Positions 1 to 8,646 of a stretch of DNA of 64,000 bases are shown one piece after another. A program made the translations under genes and the position numbers. This DNA comes from Streptomyces sp. ERV7 (GTDB lineage Bacteria; Actinomycetota; Actinomycetes; Streptomycetales; Streptomycetaceae): NCBI RefSeq assembly GCF_001653515.1, contig NZ_LYOY01000029.1:744001-808000 (forward strand). The letters are read 5' to 3'. The notes beneath the pieces are model-generated. The model was not told the DNA's origin. It saw only the letters and a program-made list of their open reading frames with translations, and ran no database searches. Within the stretch, counting starts at the first letter, position 1. Every line of letters starts with the position of its first letter.

Positions 1-1
1 C

Positions 2-514
2 ACCATTCCGGCGCAGATCATGGCGTCCGGCGTGGCCGTCCCGTGGGCCCTGGAGGCCCAGCGGATCCTCGCCGATGAGTGGAACGTCCGGGCCGACGTC
101 TGGTCCGCGACCTCCTGGAACGAGCTGCGGCGCGACGCCGTCGAGGTCGAGGAGCACAATCTGCTCCACCCGGAGGAGGAGCAGCGCGTCCCGTACGTCA
201 CGCGCAAGCTGTCCGGCGCCGAGGGCCCGTTCGTCGCGGTCTCGGACTGGATGCGCGCCGTGCCGGACCAGATCTCTCGCTGGGTGCCCGGCCGCTACAC
301 CTCGCTGGGCGCCGACGGGTTCGGCTTCGCCGACACCCGGGGCGCGGCGCGGCGCCACTTCCACATCGACGCCCAGTCGATCGTCCTGGCGGTGCTCACC
401 GAGCTCGCCCGGGACGGCAAGGTGGACCGCTCGGTCCTGAAGCAGGCCGTCGACCGGTACCAGCTGCTGGACGTCACGGCGGCGGACCCGGGCGCCGCGG
501 GCGGCGACGCGTAA
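2..514 (+). CDS. aceE: pyruvate dehydrogenase E1 component, homodimeric type (C-terminal end)
   Basis: This is the last 170 residues of an AceE-type E1, the thiamine-diphosphate enzyme that decarboxylates pyruvate and passes the acetyl group to the E2 lipoyl domain. The visible part is the C-terminal transketolase-like domain. It includes the segment '[16 protein letters not shown]' and '[24 protein letters not shown]', both typical of AceE C-termini. The gene starts before the window, so N-terminal domains and cofactor sites cannot be checked. It ends in a TAA and is followed by a repeat copy and a hairpin with a T-run, so it probably ends its transcript here. The family call is confident. 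Confidence 0.9.
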   Translation, partial: TIPAQIMASGVAVPWALEAQRILADEWNVRADVWSATSWNELRRDAVEVEEHNLLHPEEEQRVPYVTRKLSGAEGPFVAVSDWMRAVPDQISRWVPGRYTSLGADGFGFADTRGAARRHFHIDAQSIVLAVLTELARDGKVDRSVLKQAVDRYQLLDVTAADPGAAGGDA

Positions 515-544
515 CGCTGCGCCGGCCGTGCGGTAGGCACGTGC

Positions 545-598
545 GGGCCGTCGTGGGCTGGTCGCGCAGATCCCCGCGCCCCTTCGGGGGCGCTCGGT
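545..598 (+). repeat. degenerate copy of the Streptomyces intergenic GGCTGGTCGCGCAG repeat
   Basis: Contains GTGGGCTGGTCGCGCAG followed by TCCCCGCGCCCCTTC and a small GCGCCCC/GGGGCGC hairpin. It matches the core of the elements at 9470-9653 and 21640-21900. Confidence 0.6.
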
Positions 599-605
599 AG
601 CGCGC

Positions 606-628
606 CGGGCCACGACCGGCCCGCTTTT
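606..628 (+). terminator. intrinsic terminator after aceE
   Basis: Six-base arms CGGGCC/GGCCCG around ACGACC are followed by CTTTT. The T-run overlaps the -10 box of the next gene. Confidence 0.6.
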
Positions 629-639
629 ACTATGCGCAC

Positions 640-1410
640 ATGAAGCAACTTCCCGCGCAGACCCGGTGGGAGCGGCGGACCCAGTGGCCGCTGCTCGCGC
701 TGGCCATCGCCTTCGCCCTCGCGTACACCGTGCCCGTCGTCCATCCCGGGGCGGGGACCGGGGTGCAGGATGTGTGTGTCGGCGTGGAGTGGGTGGTGTG
801 GGGTGCGTTCGCCTGTGACTACCTGGTGCGGCTCGCCCTGTCCGGCAAGCGGCTGCTGTTCGTCCGCACCCACTGGCTCGACCTGCTCGCGGTCGTCCTC
901 CCGCTGATCCAGCCGCTGCGGCTGCTGCGGGTCGTCTCCACGCTCGCCCTGGTGGGGCGGCGGGCGCGGATGGCCCCCCAGATACAGCTGACCGTCTACG
1001 TCGGCGGGGCGGTCGTCGGGCTGCTGATGTTCGGCTCGCTGGCCGTCCTGGAGGTGGAGCGGGGCGCCCCGGCCGGGAACATCAAGACGCTGGGCGACGC
1101 GGTGTGGTGGTCGTTCACCACGATGACCACCGTCGGCTACGGCGACCACGCGCCGACCACCGGGCTCGGGCGGCTGATCGCGGTGGGCCTGATGCTGTCC
1201 GGCATCGCCCTGCTCGGTGTGGTGACGGCGAACATCGCGGCCTGGTTCATCTCCCGCTTCGAGCGCGACGGCGAGGAGGAGCGGCGCCAGACCGCGCTCC
1301 TGGAGGCGCTCACCCAGGAGGTGCGGTCGCTGCGCGGGCAGGTGGCGGCCCTCGGGGACGCGGCGGAGTGCGCCTGCGGGCAGCGCACCCGGGGCGCGCC
1401 CCTGGCCTGA
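640..1410 (+). CDS. voltage-gated-type potassium channel, 6-TM/1-pore
   Basis: A 256-residue membrane protein with the K+ selectivity filter TVGYGD at residues 164-169, inside the pore helix context 'SFTTMTTVGYGDHAPTT'. Four hydrophobic segments precede the pore (about 17-35, 47-66, 79-95 and 118-137) with a weakly basic S4-like stretch (residues 93-110). One segment follows it (178-203). The C-terminus (205-245) is a charged, coiled-coil-like helix that probably assembles the tetramer. It should conduct K+ across the cytoplasmic membrane; the gating stimulus is not evident. A TACTAT -10 box sits 6 nt before the ATG, so the mRNA is probably leaderless. Confidence 0.85.
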   Translation: MKQLPAQTRWERRTQWPLLALAIAFALAYTVPVVHPGAGTGVQDVCVGVEWVVWGAFACDYLVRLALSGKRLLFVRTHWLDLLAVVLPLIQPLRLLRVVSTLALVGRRARMAPQIQLTVYVGGAVVGLLMFGSLAVLEVERGAPAGNIKTLGDAVWWSFTTMTTVGYGDHAPTTGLGRLIAVGLMLSGIALLGVVTANIAAWFISRFERDGEEERRQTALLEALTQEVRSLRGQVAALGDAAECACGQRTRGAPLA

Positions 1411-1428
1411 GAGGGCGCTCACCGCCCC

Positions 1429-1881
<453 letters not shown>

Positions 1882-2399
1882 CGTCGGTGGACCCCCGTGT
1901 CGTCGGCCTCGGTCGTCTCGGCCTCGTTGATCACAGAACGCCCCACGATCACGCCGGGTTTCCGTCCGGCCCGGGTTCACCCGGACAGGTGAAAGCCCCT
2001 CGCGCTCCGTGGCCGCGCGGCCACGCGGCCGCCCGGCTGATCGCCGAGCGCGAGGGGCAGGTCGCGGACAGCGATCCGCGTCCGCGTGTCGCGGTGGCCG
2101 TCCTCACCGGTGTGACGAGAGTCGCGGACGGGCCGCAGGGACGCGGCGAGGGCATCGGGCGTGGACACTCCGCGCCGTCCGGCCGAGGCCTCTCCCGACC
2201 CTCCGGACCCGGCGCCAGCAGGCAATCGGCGCATGCGATCAAGTAACCGGCGTACGTGATCATCAGGAGCGCGCGCCGCACGGAGCGTGCGCCCGCGCGC
2301 GCGGTCGGTGATACCTCCCCACCCTCCACGACCTGTTCAAACGTGATCTGAGTCACTGTCACCCCAGTGGGCCTTCCGGGCCTCCTACTCTGTACCGCA
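1882..2399. other. 518-bp intergenic region between divergent genes
   Basis: I see no convincing gene. A 13-bp inverted repeat, GCCCCTCGCGCTC at 1995-2007 and its complement at 2046-2058, encloses GC-rich self-complementary sequence and could be a strong hairpin. The right end carries the promoter of the hydrolase gene, with -10 TACTCT at 2386-2391. Confidence 0.5.
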
Positions 2400-3611
2400 G
2401 TGACTTCCTTCGACTCCTCCCCCACACTCAACGTCTGGCGCGCGCTGCTCGCGCTCGCCGTCGTGTTCGTGATGCTCGCGACCTCGGGCTGGACCGCGGT
2501 CCGCGGCCACCAGGGGTCGAGCGAGCCGCGCGCCGTCGCCCTCGCCGCCTGGGCGCGGGGCACCCTCGACGGCGAGAAGCTCCCGGCCCCGGACGCCTCG
2601 CCGCGCCGGCTCGCCCGCTTCTTCGCCTCCCTGACGGCCACCGAGCGCACCGATCTGGTCCGCCGCTACCCGCTGGTCGTCGGCAACCTGAACGGCGCCC
2701 CGGTCCCGCTGCGCTACGAGGCGAACCGCCTCGCCCTCGTCGAGGCGCGCGACACCGAGCGCGCCCGGATGCACGACAGCCGGCTCACCCCCGACGGCCG
2801 CCAGACCGCGGGCCGCCGGATGCACCGGTACGAGTCGCTGCTCGACGGCGACCGGCAGATCCTCGCCTTCGACCCGTGGGACAGCGGCCATGTCGCCGAG
2901 GTCTTCGGCGACCTCGAACACGCCGAGCGCGTCTCGATGATCGTCCCGGGCGTCGACACCAACGTCATGACGTTCGAGAGAACCTCACGCAAGTACTCGG
3001 CCCCGGTGGGCATGGCGCAGTCGCTGTACGCGGCGGAGCGCGCGGCAGGTCCCCGCACCCGCACCGCGGTGATTGCCTGGGCCGACTACACCACCCCGTC
3101 CGGGCTCGGCATCGACTCCGCGATCGGCCGCCTCGCCGAGGAGGGGGCGGTCCGGCTCGACCACCTCGTCCGCGCCCTGCCGGGGAACGCGCCGGTCTCC
3201 CTGTTCTGCCACAGCTACGGCTCGGTGCTGTGCGGCGTCGCCGCGCACCGGCTGCCGCCCCGGGTGGTCGACATAGCGGTCGCGGGCAGCCCCGGCATGC
3301 GTACCCAGAGCGCCTCCCACCTGGGCACCTCCGCCCGGGTGTGGGCGATGCGGGACCGCGACGACTGGATCGAGGACGTACCGCACCTGGCTGTCGCGGG
3401 GCTTGGCCACGGCGCGGACCCGGTGTCCTCCGGTTTCGGCGCGCGGGTGCTCTCGGCGGCCGGCGCCGTGGGCCACGCGGGCTATTTCGAGCCGGGCACC
3501 CAGAGTCTGGCCAACTTCGCCGCGATAGGCGTCGGTTCGTACGAGTCGGTCAGCTGTCTCAAAGACAATTCGGCCTGCCAGCGCGGTATTTCCGGCGCGG
3601 ACGCGGCCTGA
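2400..3611 (+). CDS. secreted or membrane-anchored alpha/beta hydrolase (DUF1023 family)
   Basis: A 403-residue protein with an N-terminal hydrophobic signal or anchor (about residues 13-30) and a DUF1023-type alpha/beta-hydrolase fold. The nucleophile elbow is 'FCHSYGSVLCG'. Asp and His candidates lie in 'DRDDWIEDVPH' and 'VGHAGYFEPG'. It probably hydrolyses an ester or amide outside the membrane; the substrate is unknown. I chose GTG 2400 because a TACTCT -10 box ends 8 nt upstream (leaderless) and the resulting N-terminus is a better signal peptide than from GTG 2367. It is a clear paralogue of the protein at 6760-7800, sharing 'VGNL(N/D)GAPV' and 'RYxANRLAL'. Confidence 0.75.
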   Translation: MTSFDSSPTLNVWRALLALAVVFVMLATSGWTAVRGHQGSSEPRAVALAAWARGTLDGEKLPAPDASPRRLARFFASLTATERTDLVRRYPLVVGNLNGAPVPLRYEANRLALVEARDTERARMHDSRLTPDGRQTAGRRMHRYESLLDGDRQILAFDPWDSGHVAEVFGDLEHAERVSMIVPGVDTNVMTFERTSRKYSAPVGMAQSLYAAERAAGPRTRTAVIAWADYTTPSGLGIDSAIGRLAEEGAVRLDHLVRALPGNAPVSLFCHSYGSVLCGVAAHRLPPRVVDIAVAGSPGMRTQSASHLGTSARVWAMRDRDDWIEDVPHLAVAGLGHGADPVSSGFGARVLSAAGAVGHAGYFEPGTQSLANFAAIGVGSYESVSCLKDNSACQRGISGADAA

Positions 3612-3707
3612 CGCGCGTAGAAATCGGCGCCTTCGCCTGCACACGTATGACATTGCGGCGGGCGCCGAGGGGGGACGCGCGGGCGTGCGCCGCCTACGAT
3701 GAGGCGC

Positions 3708-4568
3708 ATGGGTGATGTGCTGGCCGGAATTCATGCCACCTGGGAGTTCGAGCCCGACTCCGTACTCATCCGCTTCGAACGGGGGATCCGCACGCCGAAG
3801 CTGTTCACGGCGCTGCGCGAACGGCGCATCCCCCACGAAGCGTTGGAGTCGGTGACGCTGACCCCGGGCAAGCGCGGCACTGTGGTGCTGCACGCGGTGC
3901 CGAGACCCGGCGCCGATCCACTGATGGAGGCTGCGGCGGGACAGCTGAAGGACGGGTGCGACCCGTACCGCCTGGTGCTGCCCGCGGAGCGCGAGACGCT
4001 CGCCGAGTACTACGCGGACGAGCTGCGCGCGCTGCTCGGCCCGGACGCGGCCGAGCCCTCGGAGCGCTATGTGGTGGCCGCGCCGGAGCTGCCGCAGAGC
4101 TTCAAGGCGTACGACGGGAAGGCCTCCTTCGACGGCCGCCAGGTGTCGTTCCGCTGGTTCTGGACGGGCGCCTCCTCGGCGAAGTGGAAGGCGGGCGACC
4201 AGACCTTCGCGCTGGCGTCGCTGTGCGGGGTCGAGTGGCGTTCGCCGGAGGTCTTCGACGGCCATCTGCGGCTGCTCAGACGGGACGCCGAGGCCACCGC
4301 GCCACAGGCCGACCAGGACCCGGCGGCAGTCGTCTTCGGCCTCGGGTACGGGCCGGTCCACGAGTCGCTGCCGTTCGCGGCGGCGGTCCTCCAGGCGATC
4401 CGGGGCACGGTCGGCGCCCCGGTCCCGGTGGGTCACGCGGCCCCCGGGCGGCGCGACCCCGCGGACATCGCCGAAAGGATCCGGCACCTGGGTGAACTCC
4501 ACCGGGCCGGGCTGGTGACGGACGCGGAATTCAGCGCGAAGAAAGCGGAGCTGCTGGCGGAGCTGTGA
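3708..4568 (+). CDS. DUF4429 domain protein with C-terminal SHOCT motif
   Basis: A 286-residue cytosolic protein. Two similar beta-rich segments (about 1-105 and 120-240) begin with 'ATWEFEPDSVLIRFERG' and 'DGKASFDGRQVSFRWF', the duplicated PH-like pattern of DUF4429. The last 30 residues, 'ADIAERIRHLGELHRAGLVTDAEF', form a SHOCT motif, a short helical segment found at the ends of many bacterial proteins. Function is unknown. ATG 3708 is preferred over ATG 3699 because TACGAT at 3695-3700 is a -10 box placed for a leaderless start. A strong terminator follows within 3 nt. Confidence 0.7.
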   Translation: MGDVLAGIHATWEFEPDSVLIRFERGIRTPKLFTALRERRIPHEALESVTLTPGKRGTVVLHAVPRPGADPLMEAAAGQLKDGCDPYRLVLPAERETLAEYYADELRALLGPDAAEPSERYVVAAPELPQSFKAYDGKASFDGRQVSFRWFWTGASSAKWKAGDQTFALASLCGVEWRSPEVFDGHLRLLRRDAEATAPQADQDPAAVVFGLGYGPVHESLPFAAAVLQAIRGTVGAPVPVGHAAPGRRDPADIAERIRHLGELHRAGLVTDAEFSAKKAELLAEL

Positions 4569-4570
4569 GC

Positions 4571-4598
4571 CGAGGGGGCTCCCACCGGAGCCCCCTCG
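4571..4598 (+). terminator. perfect 12-bp stem terminator
   Basis: CGAGGGGGCTCC and its exact complement GGAGCCCCCTCG flank a CACC loop directly after the DUF4429 stop codon. Confidence 0.8.
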
Positions 4599-4624
4599 AC
4601 GACAGGCCCTAGGCTGATCACTCC

Positions 4625-5899
4625 ATGAGTACCAGTCTCCGCTCCCTCGGCGGACCCGCCGAGCCGCTGTTCGGCCGCGCGCCCAGACGGTGGCAGCGGA
4701 CGGCGCCGTACGCCGTCGTCCTCTGCTTCGTCGTGACGCTGCTCCCGATCACCGTCACCGTGCTGATGCACGACTACAAGGCACCCGGCGGCTGGGCTGG
4801 GGCGCTCGCGGTGGCGCAGACCGCGCCGCTGCTGCTCGCCGTCGCCCGGCCCGTCCAGGCCTGGTGGATCGTGTTCACCGCCGACGTGGTGGGTGCGGTG
4901 GTGCTGTCGGGCACCCACGGCATGCAGGGGCGGCCCTGGCCGTGGCCGCCGATGGTGATCGTCGGCTATGTGGTGCTGATGGCGTGCCTGGGGCTGCGCG
5001 CCAAGCCCCGTACGCTCCTCACGGTCTGGCTGGTGACCGGCGCCGCCGGGGTGGCGCTGACGGCGATGAAACCGCTGTACGCGACCTCCGCGACCAACAT
5101 CCACGTCCTGATGTTCGTGCTCAGCGGGGTGACCCTGCTGCTCACCGGCGCGCTGCGCGGCCGGGGCGAGGCCGAGCGGCTGCTCGCCGAGCAGGAGGCG
5201 ATCAGCGAGGCGGAGCACGCCCAGCGGACCCTGCTGGAGGAGCGCGCCCGGATCGCCCGCGAGCTGCACGACGTGGTCGCCCACCATATGTCGGTGATCA
5301 CCGTGCAGGCCGACTCCGCGCCCTACCGCATCCAGGGGCTGCCCGCCGAGGCGCGGGAGGAGTTCTCCACGATCGCGGCGAGCGCGCGCGAGTCGCTGAG
5401 CGAGATGCGGCGGCTGCTCTCGGTGCTGCGCAGCGACGGCAGCGAGGGCGAGCGGGCCCCGCAGCCGGGCGTCGACCGGGTGCAGCAGCTGGTCGAGGCG
5501 ACGGTACGGGCCGGGGTGCCCGCCGAGTCGGCGCTGTCGGCGGAACTGCCCGCGCTGCCGCCCGCCGTGGACCTCTCGGCGTACCGGATCGTGCAGGAGG
5601 CGCTGGCGAACGTGGTCCGGCACGCGCCGGGCGCGCCGACGCGCGTCTCGGTCACCTCGGACGGTACGCATCTGCTGGTGGTGGTCGTCAACGGGCCCGC
5701 CGCCGAGCCCCGTTCGGCCCTGGAGACGACCGGGACGGGGCACGGGCTCGTCGGGATGCGCGAGCGCGTACGGTTGACCGGCGGAACGCTGGACACCGGT
5801 CCGCTGCCGGACGGCGGCTTCCGGGTCGCGGCCCGGCTCCCGCTGGACCCGCCGGACTCCGCCGCCCCCCTCTCCGACAGCTCCGAGGACACCCGTTGA
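4625..5899 (+). CDS. NarL-type sensor histidine kinase
   Basis: A 424-residue kinase with about five hydrophobic segments in residues 30-180. It then has a HisKA_3 dimerisation helix with the phosphoacceptor His in 'RIARELHDVVAHHMS' and a HATPase_c domain with N-box 'EALANVVRHA' and G-box 'GTGHGLVGMRERV'. It senses an unknown signal through its membrane part and phosphorylates the regulator encoded directly downstream. The TGA overlaps the next start codon. TAGGCT at 4610-4615 is a -10 box for a leaderless ATG at 4625. Confidence 0.88.
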   Translation: MSTSLRSLGGPAEPLFGRAPRRWQRTAPYAVVLCFVVTLLPITVTVLMHDYKAPGGWAGALAVAQTAPLLLAVARPVQAWWIVFTADVVGAVVLSGTHGMQGRPWPWPPMVIVGYVVLMACLGLRAKPRTLLTVWLVTGAAGVALTAMKPLYATSATNIHVLMFVLSGVTLLLTGALRGRGEAERLLAEQEAISEAEHAQRTLLEERARIARELHDVVAHHMSVITVQADSAPYRIQGLPAEAREEFSTIAASARESLSEMRRLLSVLRSDGSEGERAPQPGVDRVQQLVEATVRAGVPAESALSAELPALPPAVDLSAYRIVQEALANVVRHAPGAPTRVSVTSDGTHLLVVVVNGPAAEPRSALETTGTGHGLVGMRERVRLTGGTLDTGPLPDGGFRVAARLPLDPPDSAAPLSDSSEDTR

Positions 5900-6573
5900 C
5901 CATTCGCGTGATCATCGTCGACGACCAGGCCATGGTGCGGGCGGGGTTCGCCGCGCTGCTCTCCGCGCAGCCGGACATCGACGTGGTGGGCGAGGCGCCC
6001 GACGGCAGGCAGGGCATCGAGGTCTCCCGCGGCGCGCATCCCGACGTGGTGCTGATGGATGTGCGGATGCCGGAGATGGACGGGCTCGCGGCGGCGCGGG
6101 AGCTGCTCGACCCGCCGCCGGGCGTGGTCCACCGCCCGAAGGTCCTGATGCTCACGACCTTCGACGTCGACGACTACGTGTACGAGGCGCTGCGGGCCGG
6201 GGCGTCCGGGTTCCTGCTGAAGGACGCGCCGCCGGCGGATCTGATCGCGGCGGTACGGGTGGTGGCGGCCGGCGAGGCGCTGCTCGCGCCCTCGGTGACG
6301 CGCCGTCTGATCGCGGACTTCGCCAAGCAGCGCCCGGCGGTCCGCAAGGGTCCGACCCTGCGCCTGAACGGGCTCACCCCGCGCGAGACGGAGGTGCTCG
6401 AACTCATCGCCCGGGGCCTGTCCAACCAGGAGATCGCGGCCCGGCTCGTCCTCGCGGAGCAGACCGTGAAGACCCACATCGGCAAGGTCCTGGCCAAGCT
6501 GGAGCTGCGCGACCGGGCCCAGGCGGTGATCTTCGCGTACGAGTCGGGGCTGGTGGCTCCCGGGAACGGGTAG
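5896..6573 (+). CDS. NarL/LuxR-type response regulator
   Basis: A 225-residue regulator. The receiver domain has the acidic pair 'VDD', phospho-acceptor Asp55 in 'VVLMDVRMPEMDG', the Thr of 'LMLTTFD' and the Lys of 'FLLKDAPP'. The C-terminal LuxR HTH includes 'LTPRETEVLELIARGLSNQEIA' and 'VKTHIGKVL'. It starts with TTG at 5896, overlapping the kinase stop by 4 nt (translational coupling). It should be the cognate partner of the preceding kinase. A target could be the hydrolase gene 187 bp downstream, which is inference. Confidence 0.9.
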   Translation: MTIRVIIVDDQAMVRAGFAALLSAQPDIDVVGEAPDGRQGIEVSRGAHPDVVLMDVRMPEMDGLAAARELLDPPPGVVHRPKVLMLTTFDVDDYVYEALRAGASGFLLKDAPPADLIAAVRVVAAGEALLAPSVTRRLIADFAKQRPAVRKGPTLRLNGLTPRETEVLELIARGLSNQEIAARLVLAEQTVKTHIGKVLAKLELRDRAQAVIFAYESGLVAPGNG

Positions 6574-6759
6574 GGCCTGCCCGGCGGATCCGGCCGGCTT
6601 CGGCCCGGGGCCCTTTCGGTGCCTCACAGGCCTCTCGTACACCCCCTACCCCAGTACTACCCCGGACTTGGCACCCCGGTGTGACGCCCTCGGGCCCACC
6701 GTCTTCCTACCTTCCTCCTCGCAACGCCACACCACAGCGAGGAAAGGCAGGGCCACGTC

Positions 6760-7800
6760 ATGCGCCGCTTCAGGAGGACCCTGGTCGCCGCCGCGCTGAC
6801 CGTGACGGTCGTCGCGGGGACCGCCGGATGGGCCTCGGCGGGCAGTCAGCAGGCCGTGGTGGGGCCGCCGCCGGGAGCGGCCGCCTGGGTGGCCGACACC
6901 GCGCTCGGGCGGCCGCTGCCCGACCCGGCCGCCGCCTCGCCGCGCGAAGTGGCGCTGTTCTTCGCCGGGTTGAGCCCGCGGCAGTGCCAGGACCTGGTGC
7001 GGCGCCACCCGTTGACCGTGGGCAACCTGGACGGCGCCCCGGTCGCCCTGCGCTACCGGGCCAACCGGCTCGCCCTCGCCGCCGCGCACGACCCCCGCTA
7101 CGACCGGCTCGCCGGGCCCGGACACCAGGTGCTCGCCTTCGACCCGCGCGGACGCGGGCAGGTGGCCGAGGTGTACGGGGACCTGGAGCGGGCCGATCAC
7201 GTGTCCGTGGTGGTACCGGGGTCGGACATCGACGCGGGCAACTTCGACCGCGGCAACGATCCTTACGGCACCCCGGCCGGGATGGCCTCCTCGCTGCGGG
7301 CCGCGACCGGGGGCCGCAGCGCCGTGGTCGCCTGGACCGGCTACACCACCCCCGTCGGCCTCGGCGTCGACGCGGCCACCGAGGACCTGGCCAAGGCGGG
7401 CGCGCCCCGGCTCGCCCGGTTCACCGAGGGCCTGGCGGCCGCGGGCCTGCCGGACCCGGCGCTGTTCTGCCACAGCTACGGCTCGGTCGTGTGCGGCCTC
7501 GCCGCCCCCCGAGTCGTCGCCTCCGACATCGTCGTGCTCGGCTCCCCCGGCATGCACGCCGACACCGCCGCCGACCTGGGCACCCACGCCCGGGTGTGGG
7601 CCGCCAAGGACCCCTCGGACTGGATCTCGTACGTACCCCACGTGCGGTTCCTTGGCCTTGGGCACGGGGAGGACCCGGCCGGTGACGGCTTCGGGGCGCG
7701 GCACGTGGACGCCTCCGACGCGCGGGGACACACCGGCTACTTCGCCCCCGGCACCGCCTCCCTGCGCCAGTTCGCCGCGATCGCGACGGGTGAGGTGTGA
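6760..7800 (+). CDS. secreted alpha/beta hydrolase (DUF1023 family), paralogue of 2400-3611
   Basis: A 346-residue protein with a classical signal peptide (Arg-rich start, hydrophobic core, cleavage near 'GWASAGS'). The hydrolase domain has nucleophile motif 'FCHSYGSVVCG', Asp in 'KDPSDWISYVPH' and His in 'RGHTGYFAPG'. It is shorter than its paralogue because it lacks the Arg/Asp-rich insertion after 'ANRLAL'. A purine-rich GAGGAAAGG lies about 13 nt before the ATG. The gene ends in TGATG, coupling it to a small hydrophobic protein. It is probably secreted and acts on an unknown ester or amide. Confidence 0.75.
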   Translation: MRRFRRTLVAAALTVTVVAGTAGWASAGSQQAVVGPPPGAAAWVADTALGRPLPDPAAASPREVALFFAGLSPRQCQDLVRRHPLTVGNLDGAPVALRYRANRLALAAAHDPRYDRLAGPGHQVLAFDPRGRGQVAEVYGDLERADHVSVVVPGSDIDAGNFDRGNDPYGTPAGMASSLRAATGGRSAVVAWTGYTTPVGLGVDAATEDLAKAGAPRLARFTEGLAAAGLPDPALFCHSYGSVVCGLAAPRVVASDIVVLGSPGMHADTAADLGTHARVWAAKDPSDWISYVPHVRFLGLGHGEDPAGDGFGARHVDASDARGHTGYFAPGTASLRQFAAIATGEV

Positions 7801-8072
7801 TGCCCGGGCCGCTCGCCCGCCTCGCGACGGCCGCCGAGGCCCGTACCGACTCGCATCCGCCGCCGCTGCTCGTCCTCGCGCTCGCGGCGGCGCAGTCGGG
7901 TGCGGCCGTACCGGGCGCGCTCCTGGGACGGGTGCCGGGCCTGACCACCTCGCCCGACACTCTCGTCCGGATCGCCGAACGGCTCGCCTGGATGCCGGTG
8001 TTCGCGGGACTGCTGGTACTGATCGCGCGCTTCGCCCGCCGCTTCGAGGCGTTCGCGCTGGGGCTCGCGTGA
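7800..8072 (+). CDS. small hydrophobic protein of unknown function
   Basis: A 90-residue protein whose ATG shares one base with the stop of the upstream hydrolase gene (TGATG), which implies translational coupling. It has one moderately hydrophobic stretch (about 23-42) and a stronger one near the C-terminus, 'MPVFAGLLVLIARF'. I recognise no family. Its high Leu/Ala content and coupling suggest a small membrane partner of the hydrolase, which is inference. Codon use looks coding. Confidence 0.5.
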   Translation: MPGPLARLATAAEARTDSHPPPLLVLALAAAQSGAAVPGALLGRVPGLTTSPDTLVRIAERLAWMPVFAGLLVLIARFARRFEAFALGLA

Positions 8073-8077
8073 GCCGG

Positions 8078-8560
8078 TCAGGCGGTCTCCGGCACCCGCC
8101 GGGCGTCCGCATAGAAGTTGATCTTGTGGTCGAGGACGGCGAGCGTGTCCTGGAGCTCCGCCATGCGCGTCAGGACGTCGCGCCGGGTCTGCTCCAGGAG
8201 CTCCTGCCGCGCGTCGAAGGTGTGCGCGCCCTCACGGACCAGCTCGGCGTAGCGGACCATGTCCGCGACCGGCATCCCGGTCAGCCGGAGCTTGCCGACG
8301 AAGGCCAGCCAGTCGAGGTCCTTGTTGGTGAAGCGCCGCTGCCCGGTGTGCGAGCGGTCCACGTGCGGCATCAGACCGATCCGCTCGTACCAGCGCAGGG
8401 TGTGCGCGGTGAGCCCGCTCAGGGCGGAGACCTCGCTGATCGTGTAGCGGTCCTGGCCCTCGGGGCGCGGGTGGGGCGGGCGGACCTTGCAAAGGTTCAC
8501 GACCGCCGACTCCACACCGGCGCTCTCGATCTTCACAGGGATGCTCTCGATCACCGTCAT
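8078..8560 (-). CDS. MerR-family transcriptional regulator
   Basis: A 160-residue regulator. The winged HTH near residues 38-75 reads 'YTISEVSALSGLTAHTLRWYERIGLM', the classic MerR signature. A long coiled-coil dimerisation helix follows ('FDARQELLEQTRRDVLTRMAELQDTLAVLDHKINFYADA'). There is no C-terminal metal-binding Cys cluster, so it resembles the small-molecule or aldehyde-responsive MerR group more than metal sensors. I chose ATG 8560 because a -10 box TAGGTT ends 7 nt upstream. Its promoter has the stretched spacer and palindrome expected for autoregulation. Confidence 0.88.
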   Translation of the reverse strand: MTVIESIPVKIESAGVESAVVNLCKVRPPHPRPEGQDRYTISEVSALSGLTAHTLRWYERIGLMPHVDRSHTGQRRFTNKDLDWLAFVGKLRLTGMPVADMVRYAELVREGAHTFDARQELLEQTRRDVLTRMAELQDTLAVLDHKINFYADARRVPETA

Positions 8561-8567
8561 GGCCACC

Positions 8568-8598
8568 AACCTAGAAGGTTGGAGTGCACTCCAAGCAA
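8568..8598 (-). promoter_or_regulatory. MerR-type promoter with 19-bp spacer and operator palindrome
   Basis: On the minus strand -35 TTGCTT and -10 TAGGTT are separated by 19 bp. The spacer region holds the perfect 16-bp palindrome TTGGAGTGCACTCCAA (8579-8594). MerR proteins activate such over-long promoters by untwisting the DNA. Confidence 0.75.
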
Positions 8599-8646
8599 GC
8601 GGATTTCCGTGCGGCCGTCCCTGGAGGACCGTTTAGGCTCGTACGC

